The notes: generated by a model from the sequence alone, not told the origin. DNA of 64,000 nucleotides from Hortaea werneckii (GCA_037044905.1 JBAOKB010000040.1:1-64000); one strand, 5' to 3'. Shown: positions 1-11,320, counted from the stretch's first letter. Numbers and translations: made by a program.

Positions 1-2941
1 GAAGGCGCGGGTCAGCTTCGACGATAAACCAGAGGACATTGATGCAGCCAATGCTGCCTCTCCCCCAAAGGCGATCAACCGTGAGCGCTCGCCTGCTGTA
101 GACGATGAGATGGAAGATTTGATGAAGCCACGGCCTGCACTACCATCGTTCGGCAGCGTTCGGAGAAGCAGCGCGCGTTCCGAACCAGAGCTCGCCCAGA
201 AAGTAACGGAGATGGCTCCTGAGAGGCGGGAACAAAGCTCCGATCATGCTGTTGCCGGAACTGCGCCAGATAGCCACACCGAAGAGGCGACTGAAAACGA
301 GCCACTACCGCCAGAGGTGGTCTCAAAAGAAGCCACGTACGAGTCTGATGGGACCGAGGACGAATTTAAGCCCGAGACAGAAAGCACACCTGCCAGAGCT
401 CTCACCACTGACGAAATGGTCCAAGCCACGAATGATGCAGAGCCCGTGAGCGGAGAGTTCGCCACGAGCACCGCTAGGCGGCTAGCTGCAGATAGACTAG
501 CGCAAAATGACATGCCGTCCATCAACCTGGACCCGCCTACGCCGGGAGAAACCCCCGCCGACGAAGACGGCACTCCTTTGCACGATGCAGAGAAACGATC
601 TTCGTACGACTTCAACGCGACAAGTCAGCAGCAGGAAGAAATCGACGAAAATGCCAATCTCCCTTCAAACGAGGGATTCGAGACCGTAGCGGCGCTGCCA
701 AGCAATGACGAGCCCGAAACCGCCGAAGCTGAGGAGGTCACCACATTGCCCACGATGCAGCGCAATATGGAAGAGAGCGAGCAAGATGAGACTGTGCCTC
801 TGGACATCATTGGTGAAGACGAAAGCGACGACAGCGCTGTCTTCTCGGATGCGGCTGAAGATCTCTCCGAGGGTGACGAAGGTGGTTTTGCCAGTTTGAA
901 TGCCATCCTGGAGTCGCCTGCAACGAACCCAAAAGAGAAGTTCAGAGCCCCTACATCACCATTGTCTCCGGACAGTCCGCTCTCAAAGAGGACAGTTAAG
1001 CCTGCTGATAGCGAGCCGGTCAAGGATTGGAGCGAGACGACGGCATACTGGAAGCAGTTGAGTAAACAACAGCGTGATCAAATCGAACGAGCGCACTTGT
1101 CTTCAGATGATGAAGCAAGACCATCGCCAGTAGTAGCTGTGCACAAGTCTAAGAGAAAGTCTGCCCGACAGCAAACGAATCGTAGCGAAGTAGACGAGGA
1201 TGAGGCTCCAGTGACATCCAAAGCGGCATCGGCTGTTGGTAGCACAACTGCGATGCCGAAGACCATGCGGAATCGACAAAGCCCAACGCCCCCAGCTCCT
1301 GCAGCTTCTCCCGCGCCCGGTAGCCAGCCTGAGAAGGTGACCATGCGCCGTTCTATGCGTGATAGTGGAGGTGGCGGGATGACAGCTAGCATGCGATCAG
1401 GACCGGCACCGCAGAGACCGCAGTCTGCGTACTCTGAACGGACCAAGCAGACTGCTGCTCGGCCAATGTCAGCCATGGGTGCATCAACCTCCGCTGCTGG
1501 AGGAGCGATGCGGCGAAGAGCGGATTCGGATGACATGCCTTTGCCGCAGGAGACGGCTTTCCCAAAAGTGCAAACCAAAAGGATGTCTCAACAGTCGCAG
1601 CAAGGCCCGCCTGCCTCACCTTCTGCTGCCCATGGTGCGAAGGCGCAAAAGCAAGCACCCAAGGACGATTCGGATTCTGAAAGCTCGTTCAGGAAGAAAC
1701 GAAGGCCGTCCGCTTCGACAGTGGACAGCGCCGGGAGGTACACAATGAAGCGCAGTCTCCGTGCGAATTCCATTGAAGGACCGGAAGAGCGGCCCAGCTC
1801 ACCAAACCCTCCAAAGAAGAGCGGTGCGTTTAGCATGCGTTCGATGTCGCCGACTGGCTCAGTCATGAGTGAAGGTGGTCGGGGTCAGAGGCTGAGACAG
1901 TCTTTGAGAAGTGGATCAGTTGGGCCCGCTGCTGCGCCTGAGCCTAAGCGTATATCTCTTCGCAACTCACAGCCGACGGGCAGGCAAGCGAGATCTTCAT
2001 CCGCAAGACCAGCAACTTCCAGCGGTGCCATGAGCAAACCCAACTTCAGGTCGCGCTTCGGCAGAGACTCAGACGATGAAGACGAGCCTAAGCGATCTTT
2101 CTTCAGGAGCCGGTTTGCAGACTCTGATGATGACGAGCCGAGCTCGCCGAGATACATGCCAGCCAATCTGACCCCTGTCCGTGGCATACCGAAGCGGAAA
2201 GGACAGAGAGATGGCGATTCGACCGACCTGTCAGGCGAGGAGGTCGATCTTCGCAAGGCGTCGCGCAAGAGTGGTAGACAGTCCAAGTCTTATGCACCCA
2301 CTTCAGATGATGTTGACAAGGCAATGGCGGCCGCGAGGCGAAACCTTGGCATGACAGATGCCGTTGGCGCAAATGGAATGAACCAAGGTTCTGCGCTCAG
2401 TAAGGGTAGTCTTCGAAAGCCTGCGGCGGACGAGATACCACAGTCTCCGATCGCGTCGGAAATGGATCCCCAGTCGACTCCAGAGAAGAAGCGGCGCGGG
2501 TTCATGGGCAGCATTCTCCGTCGCAACCGTGCTTCGTCAATGTCTGTCCAGCAAGCTCCACCTTCGCCACTAGCGGCCACGGCGCCAGAAAGCCCATCAA
2601 TGGCCTCCAAACTCGCGCGTCGCGGCTCACAGCAGCCTCGGATGCGTCGCGGGGACTCATATCAATCGAACGTTACTGCGCCCACTTCCCGCCCAGATGA
2701 CCAGCACGAATGGCCGCTGCCAAATGGCAACCGGCCTGCGACTTCTGACGGTCCTAACCCAGAGGCGGTCCGTCTGGCCCGTACTCTCCGTGGGCCGGAC
2801 ATGGCAAGGCCGAAGAGCCGTGTCGGCTTTGCCGCGGGCTCGAAGGACGGGTTACGTGAGACCGATACTGTGTACTCGGCCAAGACGGGCAAGAAGAAGA
2901 GGTTCCCCATGTTGAGAAAGGCCTTTGGGCTTAATGATTAG
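1..2941 (+). CDS. large disordered Ser/Arg-rich protein, C-terminal part (5' end outside window)
   Basis: The reading frame is open from base 2 to the TAG at 2939-2941, so the gene starts upstream of the window. About 979 residues are visible. No folded domain is recognisable. The sequence is rich in Ser, Glu, Asp, Pro and Arg. It has an acidic first third, then repeated short basic motifs of the type TMRRSMR, TMKRSLR and LRQSLR, a duplicated FRSRFxxDSDD acidic/basic module near 2050-2140, and a basic C-terminus ending KKKRFPMLRKAFGLND. The layout suggests a phosphorylated cortical or scaffold protein, and eisosome-type proteins are one possibility. I cannot name the family from sequence alone. 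The coding call is firm because of the very long frame. The function is unknown. Confidence 0.8.
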   Translation, partial: KARVSFDDKPEDIDAANAASPPKAINRERSPAVDDEMEDLMKPRPALPSFGSVRRSSARSEPELAQKVTEMAPERREQSSDHAVAGTAPDSHTEEATENEPLPPEVVSKEATYESDGTEDEFKPETESTPARALTTDEMVQATNDAEPVSGEFATSTARRLAADRLAQNDMPSINLDPPTPGETPADEDGTPLHDAEKRSSYDFNATSQQQEEIDENANLPSNEGFETVAALPSNDEPETAEAEEVTTLPTMQRNMEESEQDETVPLDIIGEDESDDSAVFSDAAEDLSEGDEGGFASLNAILESPATNPKEKFRAPTSPLSPDSPLSKRTVKPADSEPVKDWSETTAYWKQLSKQQRDQIERAHLSSDDEARPSPVVAVHKSKRKSARQQTNRSEVDEDEAPVTSKAASAVGSTTAMPKTMRNRQSPTPPAPAASPAPGSQPEKVTMRRSMRDSGGGGMTASMRSGPAPQRPQSAYSERTKQTAARPMSAMGASTSAAGGAMRRRADSDDMPLPQETAFPKVQTKRMSQQSQQGPPASPSAAHGAKAQKQAPKDDSDSESSFRKKRRPSASTVDSAGRYTMKRSLRANSIEGPEERPSSPNPPKKSGAFSMRSMSPTGSVMSEGGRGQRLRQSLRSGSVGPAAAPEPKRISLRNSQPTGRQARSSSARPATSSGAMSKPNFRSRFGRDSDDEDEPKRSFFRSRFADSDDDEPSSPRYMPANLTPVRGIPKRKGQRDGDSTDLSGEEVDLRKASRKSGRQSKSYAPTSDDVDKAMAAARRNLGMTDAVGANGMNQGSALSKGSLRKPAADEIPQSPIASEMDPQSTPEKKRRGFMGSILRRNRASSMSVQQAPPSPLAATAPESPSMASKLARRGSQQPRMRRGDSYQSNVTAPTSRPDDQHEWPLPNGNRPATSDGPNPEAVRLARTLRGPDMARPKSRVGFAAGSKDGLRETDTVYSAKTGKKKRFPMLRKAFGLND

Positions 2942-3234
2942 GATAGTAAAAGGAAAAAGAGAATGGTGGAGGGAGTAATATCTAATCTTGTTGTAAGCTT
3001 CGCGAGGTGATACCATGTGTGATGATATTTTTTTTTGGGTGTGTAGAAAAGACATGTATAATCTTGTTGCCTCATATCTTTTTCTTCCTCAGAAATTCTC
3101 CTGCTTTTCTATCGTGACTTTCGTCGTCGTATACAGCGTCTCGAGTACTCTATCGACATTGACAGTCTTTGCGATGCAGCGACCACAAAACGTCAGCCCA
3201 CAGCTGCTATTTTGACAACAAAAGCTATCTCCGG

Positions 3235-3555
3235 TCAAGCCTCGTCATTCGCCTGCATGAACGATTGTGCAACGCTTCCACGCTTGAAAGTGCTCTGCCC
3301 TTTCTTCTTCCCTTGCGACTTCGCCTTCTCCCTCCTGCCGGACTCATTCAGCTCCTGTGCCCGCGCACGCTGCTGCTCCTTCTTCGCCGTCTTCTTCGCC
3401 ATCGCTTCCAAGACCTTGGGTCTGATCTCCTTCTTGGGCTTCTTCTCGGCTTTCTTCTCCACGCCCTTGGATTTGGTCTCGCGGGCTTTCGTTCCGGCGT
3501 TGCCGCTGCCGCCTTTGTTGCCCTTTGGGGCGCCGCCTCCGAAGCCGAATGCCAT
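3235..3555 (-). CDS. small Lys-rich basic protein
   Basis: Single-exon ORF of 106 residues starting at ATG 3555. The N-terminus is Gly-rich (MAFGFGGGAPKGNKGG). A highly charged helical middle alternates Lys/Ala/Glu, for example KKAEKKPKKEIRPKVLEAMAKK, and the tail is basic and Ser-rich. There is no signal peptide or membrane segment. The composition resembles small nucleolar or ribosome-associated proteins, but that is only a compositional impression. The gene is convergent with the large disordered-protein gene, whose stop lies about 290 bp away. Residue bias and the clean start favour a real gene. No family is assigned. Confidence 0.6.
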   Translation of the reverse strand: MAFGFGGGAPKGNKGGSGNAGTKARETKSKGVEKKAEKKPKKEIRPKVLEAMAKKTAKKEQQRARAQELNESGRREKAKSQGKKKGQSTFKRGSVAQSFMQANDEA

Positions 3556-3766
3556 TTTTGGGTTGGAGGGTAGTCCTTTTTTTAGCTGAGATGGACCCTA
3601 AGTGTTGAATATAACTTTTAATATGTTGTCCGACTTGGGAATCGTCTTCGTTATTACGAGAACGAGGAGATACGAAGTCCCTGGGATCCCATATCGTGAT
3701 GAAAGCCATTGATGTCCACGAACTTCCGCATCGGGAACAAAGAATGTACCCGAGCTTCGCTTTGGA

Positions 3767-6176
3767 TCATGTCGGCTCGCCCAGATTTGGCTCCTGATTG
3801 AACAACCCTTTGTCCCAATCGACGTTCTCAAGCCACTGCAAGAAGTCTGCGTCGTTGCCGGTCGGGAAGTAGAGGTTCATGTCGTCAAAGGCAGGCTGTT
3901 GCTCATTCGCAGCCATAGCCGGCATGTGCGGGCTGAGGATTTGATCCAGGATCCGTTTCAGCGCCCGGTGGCCTTGCTTGCACACACGGTAGTTCCCTTC
4001 CCCTGGTCCCACCGATGACAAAGCAGAAATGAACACGCTGAGGTCTTGTATCGTTTCTGAGCGGGGCAATATATCAGGCGTGTACTGTCGCAGTTGCTCT
4101 TGCTTGAGCAGTTCGATGGCAAGGACGCCGGCCGTCGGCAACCCGTGTAAAGCTAAGAGATACATGAGATCGCCTTGCAAGTCGTGGAAACAGTCTCGAC
4201 GCGCGTGTGCTAGCAGGACCAGCTTTAAGATTCGCCTAGAGGTAGAGATGAGCTGTTTATAGTCGCCTGCCTTGCGATTGAGTAGGGCTCTCTCCATGAG
4301 GAATTCCGTTTGTGCTATACCGGTGTGGAGGAACAAAACATACACTGCATTCATCTGATAAGCGAATTTTTCTGAGCGACCCGGATCCTTTCCAAATATT
4401 GGCTGACCGCGATGGCCCTCTAGAAATTCCTCAGGGGATGCGCGGATGAAGGCAGGGTACGAATCATGGAGAGTTTGCAACCTCAGTCGAATCTGCGCTG
4501 CAAGGGAGCTGATATCGCCATCGTCTGATCCTAAGGCCAGTTCAAGTATGTCTTCGCGGATCCGACAATGTTGAAACCAGACTCTTTTCCAGGTCGTTGC
4601 AGTCAGGATCTGGTTAGTATTCCATCCATTGTCATCGACGCGGGCAAGGATGTCAGCCGGTTCAATGCCTTCGACAAAAAGTATTTCGTCTGGGACGTCA
4701 AGGGGCTCCTCCATTTTGCAATATCGGTACGAGAGCCTTGGCGGCCTACCAAGAAAGGTGGCCGTCACCTTGTCGCGGCCATAAGCCGACACAAATATTT
4801 TTTTTCTCAACTGGGCAAGCCAAAACGGTGTCTCGGCGTCCACGTTGTTTCCTTGGTGTAGGCCCATGGCGATTACGGCGTCCAGCATCTCGCCCGTGCG
4901 CTGCCAAGCAGCATAATGTGCATCGCCTACCAGATTGTCAGCTTCTAGCTATGGAAAATCCAGTGTCCAAAAGGGCGCAAAACCGCCTATAGCGTGCGAG
5001 TGGCCCACGGAGGCGGGTAGTGAGGCGCTTACCCTTGATGCATTCTGTCAACACCACGTCTTGATACGAGAACATTATGTAGAGATCGTTCAGGACTTCA
5101 CTTTCGTAGCAGAAGCAAAGACAGAATTCCGATACCTTCCGCATACGCTCGGAGAAAGTTGCACGGTCTACGTGGCGGTCGCCCACCTCGTGGAAAATGG
5201 AATCCCAATCGTTTAAGTTTGCCGCAGTCAATCCTGTCAAGCTTAGAATGATCCCTATGACCTCCCATCTTAGGCCAGGGCCGGTGGCGCTCTTGGCCCA
5301 TTCCCGGGCGCTCATATTGCCGTGAGTCTTCAGAGGACGTCTCGTGTTCTGCCATACATGCTCCGACAGGCTGCGAAGCTGTTCTCTCCGGCCATTAGCC
5401 AGTATTGAGCCATACTCAGCCCAAAGATCGTCCACCCAGATCCGATATGCCGGCTCGGAAACCAATAGGCCGTCGCTCCTTTCAAAAAAGCGCTGTGAAA
5501 AGCGTTTGAATGTCGGCATGTCCTTTAAGAGCGCCAAGACCTCAGCCCCTTGGTTGATATTGTCTTGCGATACGGGAGGAGGGAGCTGGTCATCGACATC
5601 CTCCTGCTCGAGAGCTCCAAGGCTGTTAGGGTTCTCCATGAATACTGCAGAGTAGCTCGTCGGGCCAAGGAAACCGACATTGCCCTCGCGGAAGGACATG
5701 CTGCTTTCGGGGCTAGTGTATGAAGTGGTGGAAGGCTGAACGCTTCCTTCAATCGAGCTGATGCCCGCAGGGAAGACATCTATTCGTTCAGCCCCCGGCC
5801 TGTATGTGTTGGACACGCTACTTGGGAGCGTGGACGGGTTCCGAGGCTGAGCTCCAGAGCTCGAAGGTGGACTAATCAGTCCAGGCGATGATCGCTCTGA
5901 CGTTCCAGATCGGTATTGCGCACGGCTGATAACCCAAGACCTTGAGCGTGCTATATTCTGTGAATCTTTCTGAGACGTTGAGACTGTCTTTGTCAATGGG
6001 GCTGGATGATAGATGCATTGATCCGGCTTGTTGCGACGGGCGCAACGTCCGCACACTGGGCTCTTATGATCGCATCTCAACTTGCCGCGCCTACACGGCT
6101 CGCAGCTGAATAGCTTGCCATTCCTGCGGTATGCTGGCGTAGCCGATGTCATGGATGAGATTTCTCCTTCCATCAT
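3767..6176 (-). CDS. Zn2Cys6 fungal transcription factor
   Basis: Model complement(join(3767..4944,5033..6176)), about 773 residues. The intron 5032-4945 (88 bp) has a GTAAGC donor and TAG acceptor. It joins phase 1 to give a continuous frame, IKEADNLVGDAHYAAWQRTG, typical of fungal-specific regulators. The Zn2Cys6 binuclear cluster is at the N-terminus, with Cys at about residues 25, 28, 35, 42, 45 and 54 (C-x2-C-x6-C-x6-C-x2-C-x8-C) and a basic stretch RRGKLR. A Ser/Pro linker follows, then a long helical region like the fungal_trans middle homology domain (alkane/phenol-type regulators). Two tandem ATGs open the frame (MMEG). It is expected to bind CGG-type sites in the nucleus. The target is unknown. 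Confidence 0.88.
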
Positions 6177-7550
6177 GCTGAAGTCAAATGCCCTTAGAGG
6201 ATTCCGGGATTGCGTGTCCTAGCGATTTGATGAGTCGAGTCACTAGGAATTAGCCCCTTCACCGACGGCACCATCAACAGCTTCGCGCCAGTCCTGTCAC
6301 CTGTGATGTGAGTATTCTCTCCTAATGGTTAGAAGGTTGTAGTGCTGCCTGGAAAAGTGGCACATCGAAGGCTGCCGCATTAGCTTAAACGGAAACGGGC
6401 ATCGATATGGACGCTGCTTGGGCTTATCCGGGACAGATGTTAGGCAACAAGTGTGTGTTCAGGTCTCGAAAGCAAAAGGTAGGCAACGGTGCAGAACTAG
6501 CAAGTGCTCTCAAGTCCGTTTCGACTTGACCTCCGTACGGTGTGTTTGTTCGGTGTTAATCAACGAGAGCTATCAGTACGGTGTTCGGAATCGGAATCGG
6601 GATCGGGATCGCGAACAGAACTCCGCATGCTGAGCGAATGAGAATGACTCCGTGCCACGCCGACTACTACTCCGCACTTGAACAGACTCCGCACTTGAAC
6701 AGATCGACAAGCCATCAATCTTGCAAAGCTTACTGAGCATGTTGCTCCTTCGCATTCCGCTGGTAGCTCTACGCGCCCAGGCCAGGAGAGCGACTTCATC
6801 CGCTACATTGAACAAATGCTGCATCGAGAACGGCAAGGCTTCCGGACTTGCGTGTGGCCAGCCACATCTACTGTATTGAAAGGTTCGTGAGGTATTGCCG
6901 GTGCTGAGGACGCGATGCCTTTGAGTCATCGCTGCTCCAGGATGCATCACCGCTTTTAGACTGGCATCTTGAAACCTTTTGACTCAGCATCCACGACTCC
7001 ACGTGCATGTTTAAGCGATTCTTGCCGTATACCCATTTTTCCACATTGGATCGTTATCAGAGACGGTAGCCCGGATTCAGCATGGGGGAGCAGGCACCAG
7101 CTTCGTTAAGCTTTTCCAAGCAATAGCTTCATGGGAAAGCATGGATCCCATTGAACCGCATGGCAATGCGAGCACTCCTTTGCTGCCCATTCACCAATCG
7201 GAGTTCGGCGTCATCTCTCTTCTCCAGTGGTTATTGGATCTCATCGGAAGGAGTCATAGGCTACAGTCATCTTTAGAGACTCTCAACTTCAGGCTAGGGA
7301 CCATTGAGTGCGATGAATCAGTCCGGTGCTCGGAGTCGTCGTCAATGGCTGACAATTCCTACTCTGCTCGCTTTGACACTCGGATGAGTATAGACACATA
7401 TAAGCAAGGCTTTGCTCCAACGTTCGTCTGACATTCTTGTTTGTATCAGCCTCCTAAGATACGTTGAAAGGCTCTCTTGTCTACTCTTTGAAGTCTCTGA
7501 CAACTCACACGGCTGCGGCCCCTTCAACCAAGCGTGATTGTAAAGGAGAC
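6177..7550. other. 1.4-kb divergent intergenic region, no supported gene
   Basis: This lies between the divergent Zn2Cys6 gene and the PPPY-protein gene, so it should contain both promoters. It holds a short run of CGG(A/G)AT hexamers at about 6586-6609 and a perfect 17-bp tandem duplication at 6669-6702. An ORF of 96 codons at 7141-7431 has no recognisable features and was not called. Confidence 0.5.
6669..6702. repeat. 17-bp perfect tandem duplication
   Basis: Two head-to-tail copies of ACTCCGCACTTGAACAG (6669-6685 and 6686-6702), identical at every base, inside the intergenic region. The identity suggests a recent slippage or end-joining duplication. No function is inferred. Confidence 0.85.
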
Positions 7551-8045
7551 ATGACGAATTCCCAGACCTCAGACTCGCCTTTCGACACAATGTATCAAGA
7601 CGACCAAAGACCTTCCGAGGAGCAACCGCCTCCCTACACAGAGGCTACCAAGAATGATCCACACGTCAAAGTCAGCGAGAAAGAAGTCCACCAAAGAAGA
7701 CCTACATCGAAACCTTCAAGCAGGATGTCCACCTTTAAAGGCATCCTCACAGGCGACGTACACAAGCACAATCCTCGACTCCGGGATCCAACGTCCCTTT
7801 ACCCAAACCACGCCTGCCCGTCATCTCCAAAAGGGACCAGCGTTGCACCAAAGCAGTCCACGTTGATGAGCATCCTCACTGGCGAGGTACACAAGCACAA
7901 CCCACGCCTTAAGGATCCGATGTCTTATTACCCAGATCTTGCCTATGCTCCACGTAGACAGGAGTCTAGCTTTGCAGCAAAGCCCTCTAAATCGCCGTCT
8001 CGACAGTCGACATCCAAGTCAGGTATGGCGCTCAAGCGCCGATAA
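7551..8045 (+). CDS. small PPxY-motif protein with internal duplication
   Basis: ORF of 164 residues from the ATG at 7551 (MTNSQTSDSP); the frame is open further upstream from a non-ATG codon. Residues 26-29 are PPPY, a WW-domain ligand motif of the kind used by Rsp5/Nedd4-type ubiquitin ligases. Two copies of a conserved module, ILTGDVHKHNPRLRDP (from residue 65) and ILTGEVHKHNPRLKDP (from residue 108), are 43 residues apart, each followed by a Tyr-Pro pair. The rest is polar and probably disordered, with a basic C-terminus (GMALKRR). There is no signal peptide or transmembrane segment. I infer an adaptor-like role from the PPPY motif only. The family is not recognised. Confidence 0.6.
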   Translation: MTNSQTSDSPFDTMYQDDQRPSEEQPPPYTEATKNDPHVKVSEKEVHQRRPTSKPSSRMSTFKGILTGDVHKHNPRLRDPTSLYPNHACPSSPKGTSVAPKQSTLMSILTGEVHKHNPRLKDPMSYYPDLAYAPRRQESSFAAKPSKSPSRQSTSKSGMALKRR

Positions 8046-8483
8046 ACGCACGAGACTATCTAACAAGCTGGCTAGGTGAATATCATCAAGTTCGGAGTCA
8101 TCAAGGACAAGTACGCTTCAATGGCTAAGGCAGCGGTATCTTGTCCCATTGTTTGTGGGCGGCATTGCGAAGATTGGGCGAGGTTACGTTTATGAGTATC
8201 TGTTTTGAAGGTTGAAGATGCTCAGTCTCTCCTGAAGTCTACGGCGTTGGGAGAGGCGTTGATGATGCTGCAAGAATAGTTCGGGCTGGCGGTCTGCTTA
8301 TTACTTGAGGAGATAATAGGGATGGGAAGAAGTAATTATACCCTTGGCGTTTGATTTGGCTGTACTAAGATGCACACGCAACATTATCTTCTTCTGTACT
8401 TTTGTCGGACTAGACTCTAGGTGGTGTTGTCCTTTGTGATAGTCCCCTTCCACACTGCTGTTCGAAAGACACCTTCAATTATC
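8046..8483. other. convergent intergenic region
   Basis: About 440 bp between two converging stops. It presumably holds both 3' untranslated regions. I see no ORF, RNA gene or repeat worth calling. Confidence 0.5.
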
Positions 8484-9530
8484 TTACACGTAACGCGCGA
8501 GCCTGTTGCGCGAGTTCCATCCGAAAGCCGGAACACTCCTCTTGCTCATAGCTGCTACACTTTCTGCGTAGTCGCTAGTCCCGTGGTTGGGGTCGGCGTC
8601 TGTGGTCTGGCAATTCATCACATCCCCGTCGTTGCCGAGCGCACCATTGACCGAAATGTAATGCATCTTCTCAGCTGTCGCCTCGACGAGTCCCTGGCCT
8701 CCTTCAGAAGTCCACCCGTTGATGAAGTCACCGTGCGAACTGTATGCGTTGCCGCTGGCAAGGTTGAGCGGTGCGGTGCCACTCCAGCCGTTCGGTAGAA
8801 CGTCACGCATGTCGTAACGAATTGAGAAACGCAGCTGAGGCATGGCTTGCATTCCGCTTGGGCAGTCGTGGTACCTCCCTGGTGAGCCGTCTTTGTATGC
8901 GGTCTCCAGCGTGTCAGTGTTCACACCTAGGAATCAAGTCAGCAATGCGTCTATCCAATTTCAGATATCAGATTTACGCTTACAGTTCGGGAAGTACAGC
9001 AGTTGCTGGAGATGAGTGCTGCAACCCTCACTGGGAAATCCATTTTCGTCCCAGCTGCTGGTGCCATCATACTCGCAGAACCATTCGACGTTGGGCTCGG
9101 TTGGCATCTCGTCCATGTTAGTGGCGCTGGCATCACCGGCTACCATCTGCAGGTCCTCAGGGATGGCGACCTCTGCGGGTGTGTCTCCGAGCCCGTAGTA
9201 TGCACTGAAGCGCGCGACCGGAACTGGCTCCCACGAGTTACCGGACTGGTACAACAAGGTTGGAACCCAGTAGACAGATAAATCGTTGGGATTTTCGGCA
9301 TTCGTGCAGCCTTGTCTAAGCTCCTCGCTGGACTTGGTGTTGATTGTGACGGCATCGGACCCGAAGAAGGAATGAAGATGCGATTTTCCGTACTCTCCAG
9401 GGAATACGATCGGATCGATGTTCTTGTACATGAATGGAGAGGCGACGTTGACTTGAGTGTAGGCCAAAATCGTGCGTGCGGACAAGCCACTGACCAGCAG
9501 GGCGGCGCGGATGGAAGGACTAAAAGACAT
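8484..9530 (-). CDS. secreted DUF1996 protein
   Basis: Model complement(join(8484..8926,8984..9530)), about 329 residues. The 57-bp intron (8983-8927, GTAAGC...TAG) restores the conserved stretch LLYFPNCVNTDTLETAYK. An N-terminal signal peptide (about residues 1-23) is followed by the DUF1996 signature FMYKNIDPIVFPGEYGKSH and HLHSFFGSDAVT. Later come FSIRYDMRDVLPNGW and SSHGDFINGW, also typical of the family. DUF1996 proteins are secreted or wall-associated fungal proteins whose biochemical activity I cannot state. The length matches the single-domain form. A second DUF1996 gene with a WSC extension lies at 34051-35614. Confidence 0.9.
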
Positions 9531-10053
9531 GGTTGTTGCTGTGAAGCGAATGTAGCTTAACGAACGACTTGTGCAAATACAATGAAATCGAGCTATCGGA
9601 AACCTCCTCTCACCTGGTGAATATGCCTTCTATATAGTCTTCTGGGCGCTCCGTACAAGAAGTGCCAAGTCGTCCATACTATATCGCTGTTTCAGGTTGA
9701 TGGCGACCGGTTCCCAAAACGGACCATTTGGCGTCGCATCATCCTCGCCTCGCTCACTAGCATCATTTTCCGACCTTCGCGAAGACTTTGAATAGACATT
9801 TATCATGGCAAGTGTAGGTTAGTAGTGCAAGCGAGTGTTCGTAGTTGAGACATGCGACTGCCGAAGAAAGCGACCTGCCTCGGTGAGCTCCGCTCCGGCC
9901 GTATTCGCCAACATCACATACCATGGTGCTCCTTGGGAACAACCACTATAGAAAAATCTTCTATATTCATCATGGCATGTCTTCTACGTTGCAAATTTCT
10001 AATCTTAATCGTCATGGTCAGGCTTTGACGCATCATCTCCGGGACCGCCTCCA
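9531..10053. other. upstream region of the DUF1996 gene
   Basis: About 520 bp between the DUF1996 start and the stop of the phosphoglycerate-mutase-like gene on the same strand. A TATA-like CTATATAG lies near 9632-9640 on the promoter side. No ORF is supported. Confidence 0.4.
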
Positions 10054-10869
10054 CTAAAGGTTCTTGGGTAGCTGCTCAGTACCGACCAAGTCCATCTCTG
10101 TACTGGTAGGACTGTAGCCGCCGGCAACTGCGACCGTATTTTCAACGTCCAGCCAGCACTCGTCACTGTCCACGGACTTGGCATCGAAACGGACAATCTT
10201 CGCCTCGGCATTTTGCCACATGTATGTGCTGGGTCCGCTAGGTCCAGAAGTGATCCGGCGCAGAACATCGCCGTGAGCGACGAGCACGATGGTCTTCTCG
10301 GGGCGGTCACGTAGCCATTGCCTGACCCACTTGGCCCGGTTGGCAAGAGACGTAGGGTCTGCCGCGTAGAAGCCCTTCTTGCTGATCCAGTCCGGCGTCA
10401 GGCCCGAAAGATCAAAGCCAGCAAACTCTGATTCGGCTTCGAGCACCTCCTTTGGCGAGCCTGTGTCGCAAGGGTCTGAATACGATAGTCAGTAGACTGT
10501 ACCGCGTGTATCTCGAGAAGTCATGGCGTACAAGCATTGCATTCCTGGGCTTGTGGCAAGCAGATGACGTTTTCAATCCCTAGACGCTCCAATGCAGGCG
10601 CCCATCCAAGTTTCGTGGTCTGCAATGTTCGCTTGAGAGGCGAGGAGACGACAAGGTCGACCTCCTTCGCCAGTTCCTTGATCTGAGGCGCAAGGGTAGC
10701 AGCCTGTTTCTTGCCAAGCGGGGTGAGCGGCGCATCAGGGACTACATCGGATTCAGCCTCGTGCCTTCCTTTTCCGGCAGCTTTGTCAAGACTCACTGGA
10801 GTAGTCTAGGTCAACATTGTGCTCGGCCTGCGCGTGGCGCGTGAGGATGATGCGGGAGTCTGGTGCCAT
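10054..10869 (-). CDS. histidine phosphatase superfamily (phosphoglycerate-mutase-like) protein
   Basis: Three-exon model complement(join(10054..10475,10532..10741,10797..10869)), about 234 residues, with introns of 56 and 55 bp and matching phases. The first exon encodes MAPDSRIILTRHAQAEHN, containing the catalytic RH (residues 11-12). Splicing gives DYSIPDAPLTPLGKKQA and then AYPCDTGSPKEVLEAE, both typical of the fungal family. The second catalytic His is in VLVAHGD (about residue 162). Members dephosphorylate small phospho-substrates through a phosphohistidine intermediate, but the substrate here is unknown. There is no targeting signal, so it is probably cytosolic. Without splicing the catalytic RH would be lost, which supports the model. 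Confidence 0.88.
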
Positions 10870-11320
10870 GTTCGCTTTGTTTGGAGATCACGATGAAATA
10901 GAAGCAAAGGTAGAATTGCCCGGTCCAAGTGTCACTCCAAATGCCTACCGTACCTGAGTACTATGTACTGTACTTCTGTTGAGACTGACTCAAATCTTTT
11001 GCGGGTACAGTTTGTTCGAGCGCACACCGATGGCGAATCAGCATTGCCAAAATTTTATCGGCTTTCTTTCGCCCGAAGTACGTGAACGAGACGACCAACT
11101 AACTGTGTTAGTCAGCATTATAAGATGTTAACACTTCGTACTAGTATGTACATATACACTACGTACATCACAAATGCAGAGTAAATCGACTATACAAGAT
11201 CACATACCGCTCACACTTCCGGGACGAATATTTGACGACTGCTGCAATCATTTCAAAGAACAAAATAAATGTGCAAATTACATGGAAAAACAGATCCATG
11301 GCATTGCAGTGGCTTATAAT
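10870..11320. other. intergenic region with short GTAC-rich palindromes
   Basis: About 450 bp between two minus-strand genes, serving as the promoter of the mutase-like gene and the 3' region of the surface-protein gene. It contains several GTAC-centred short palindromes near 10955-10975 and 11140-11165. No ORF or RNA is supported. Confidence 0.4.
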
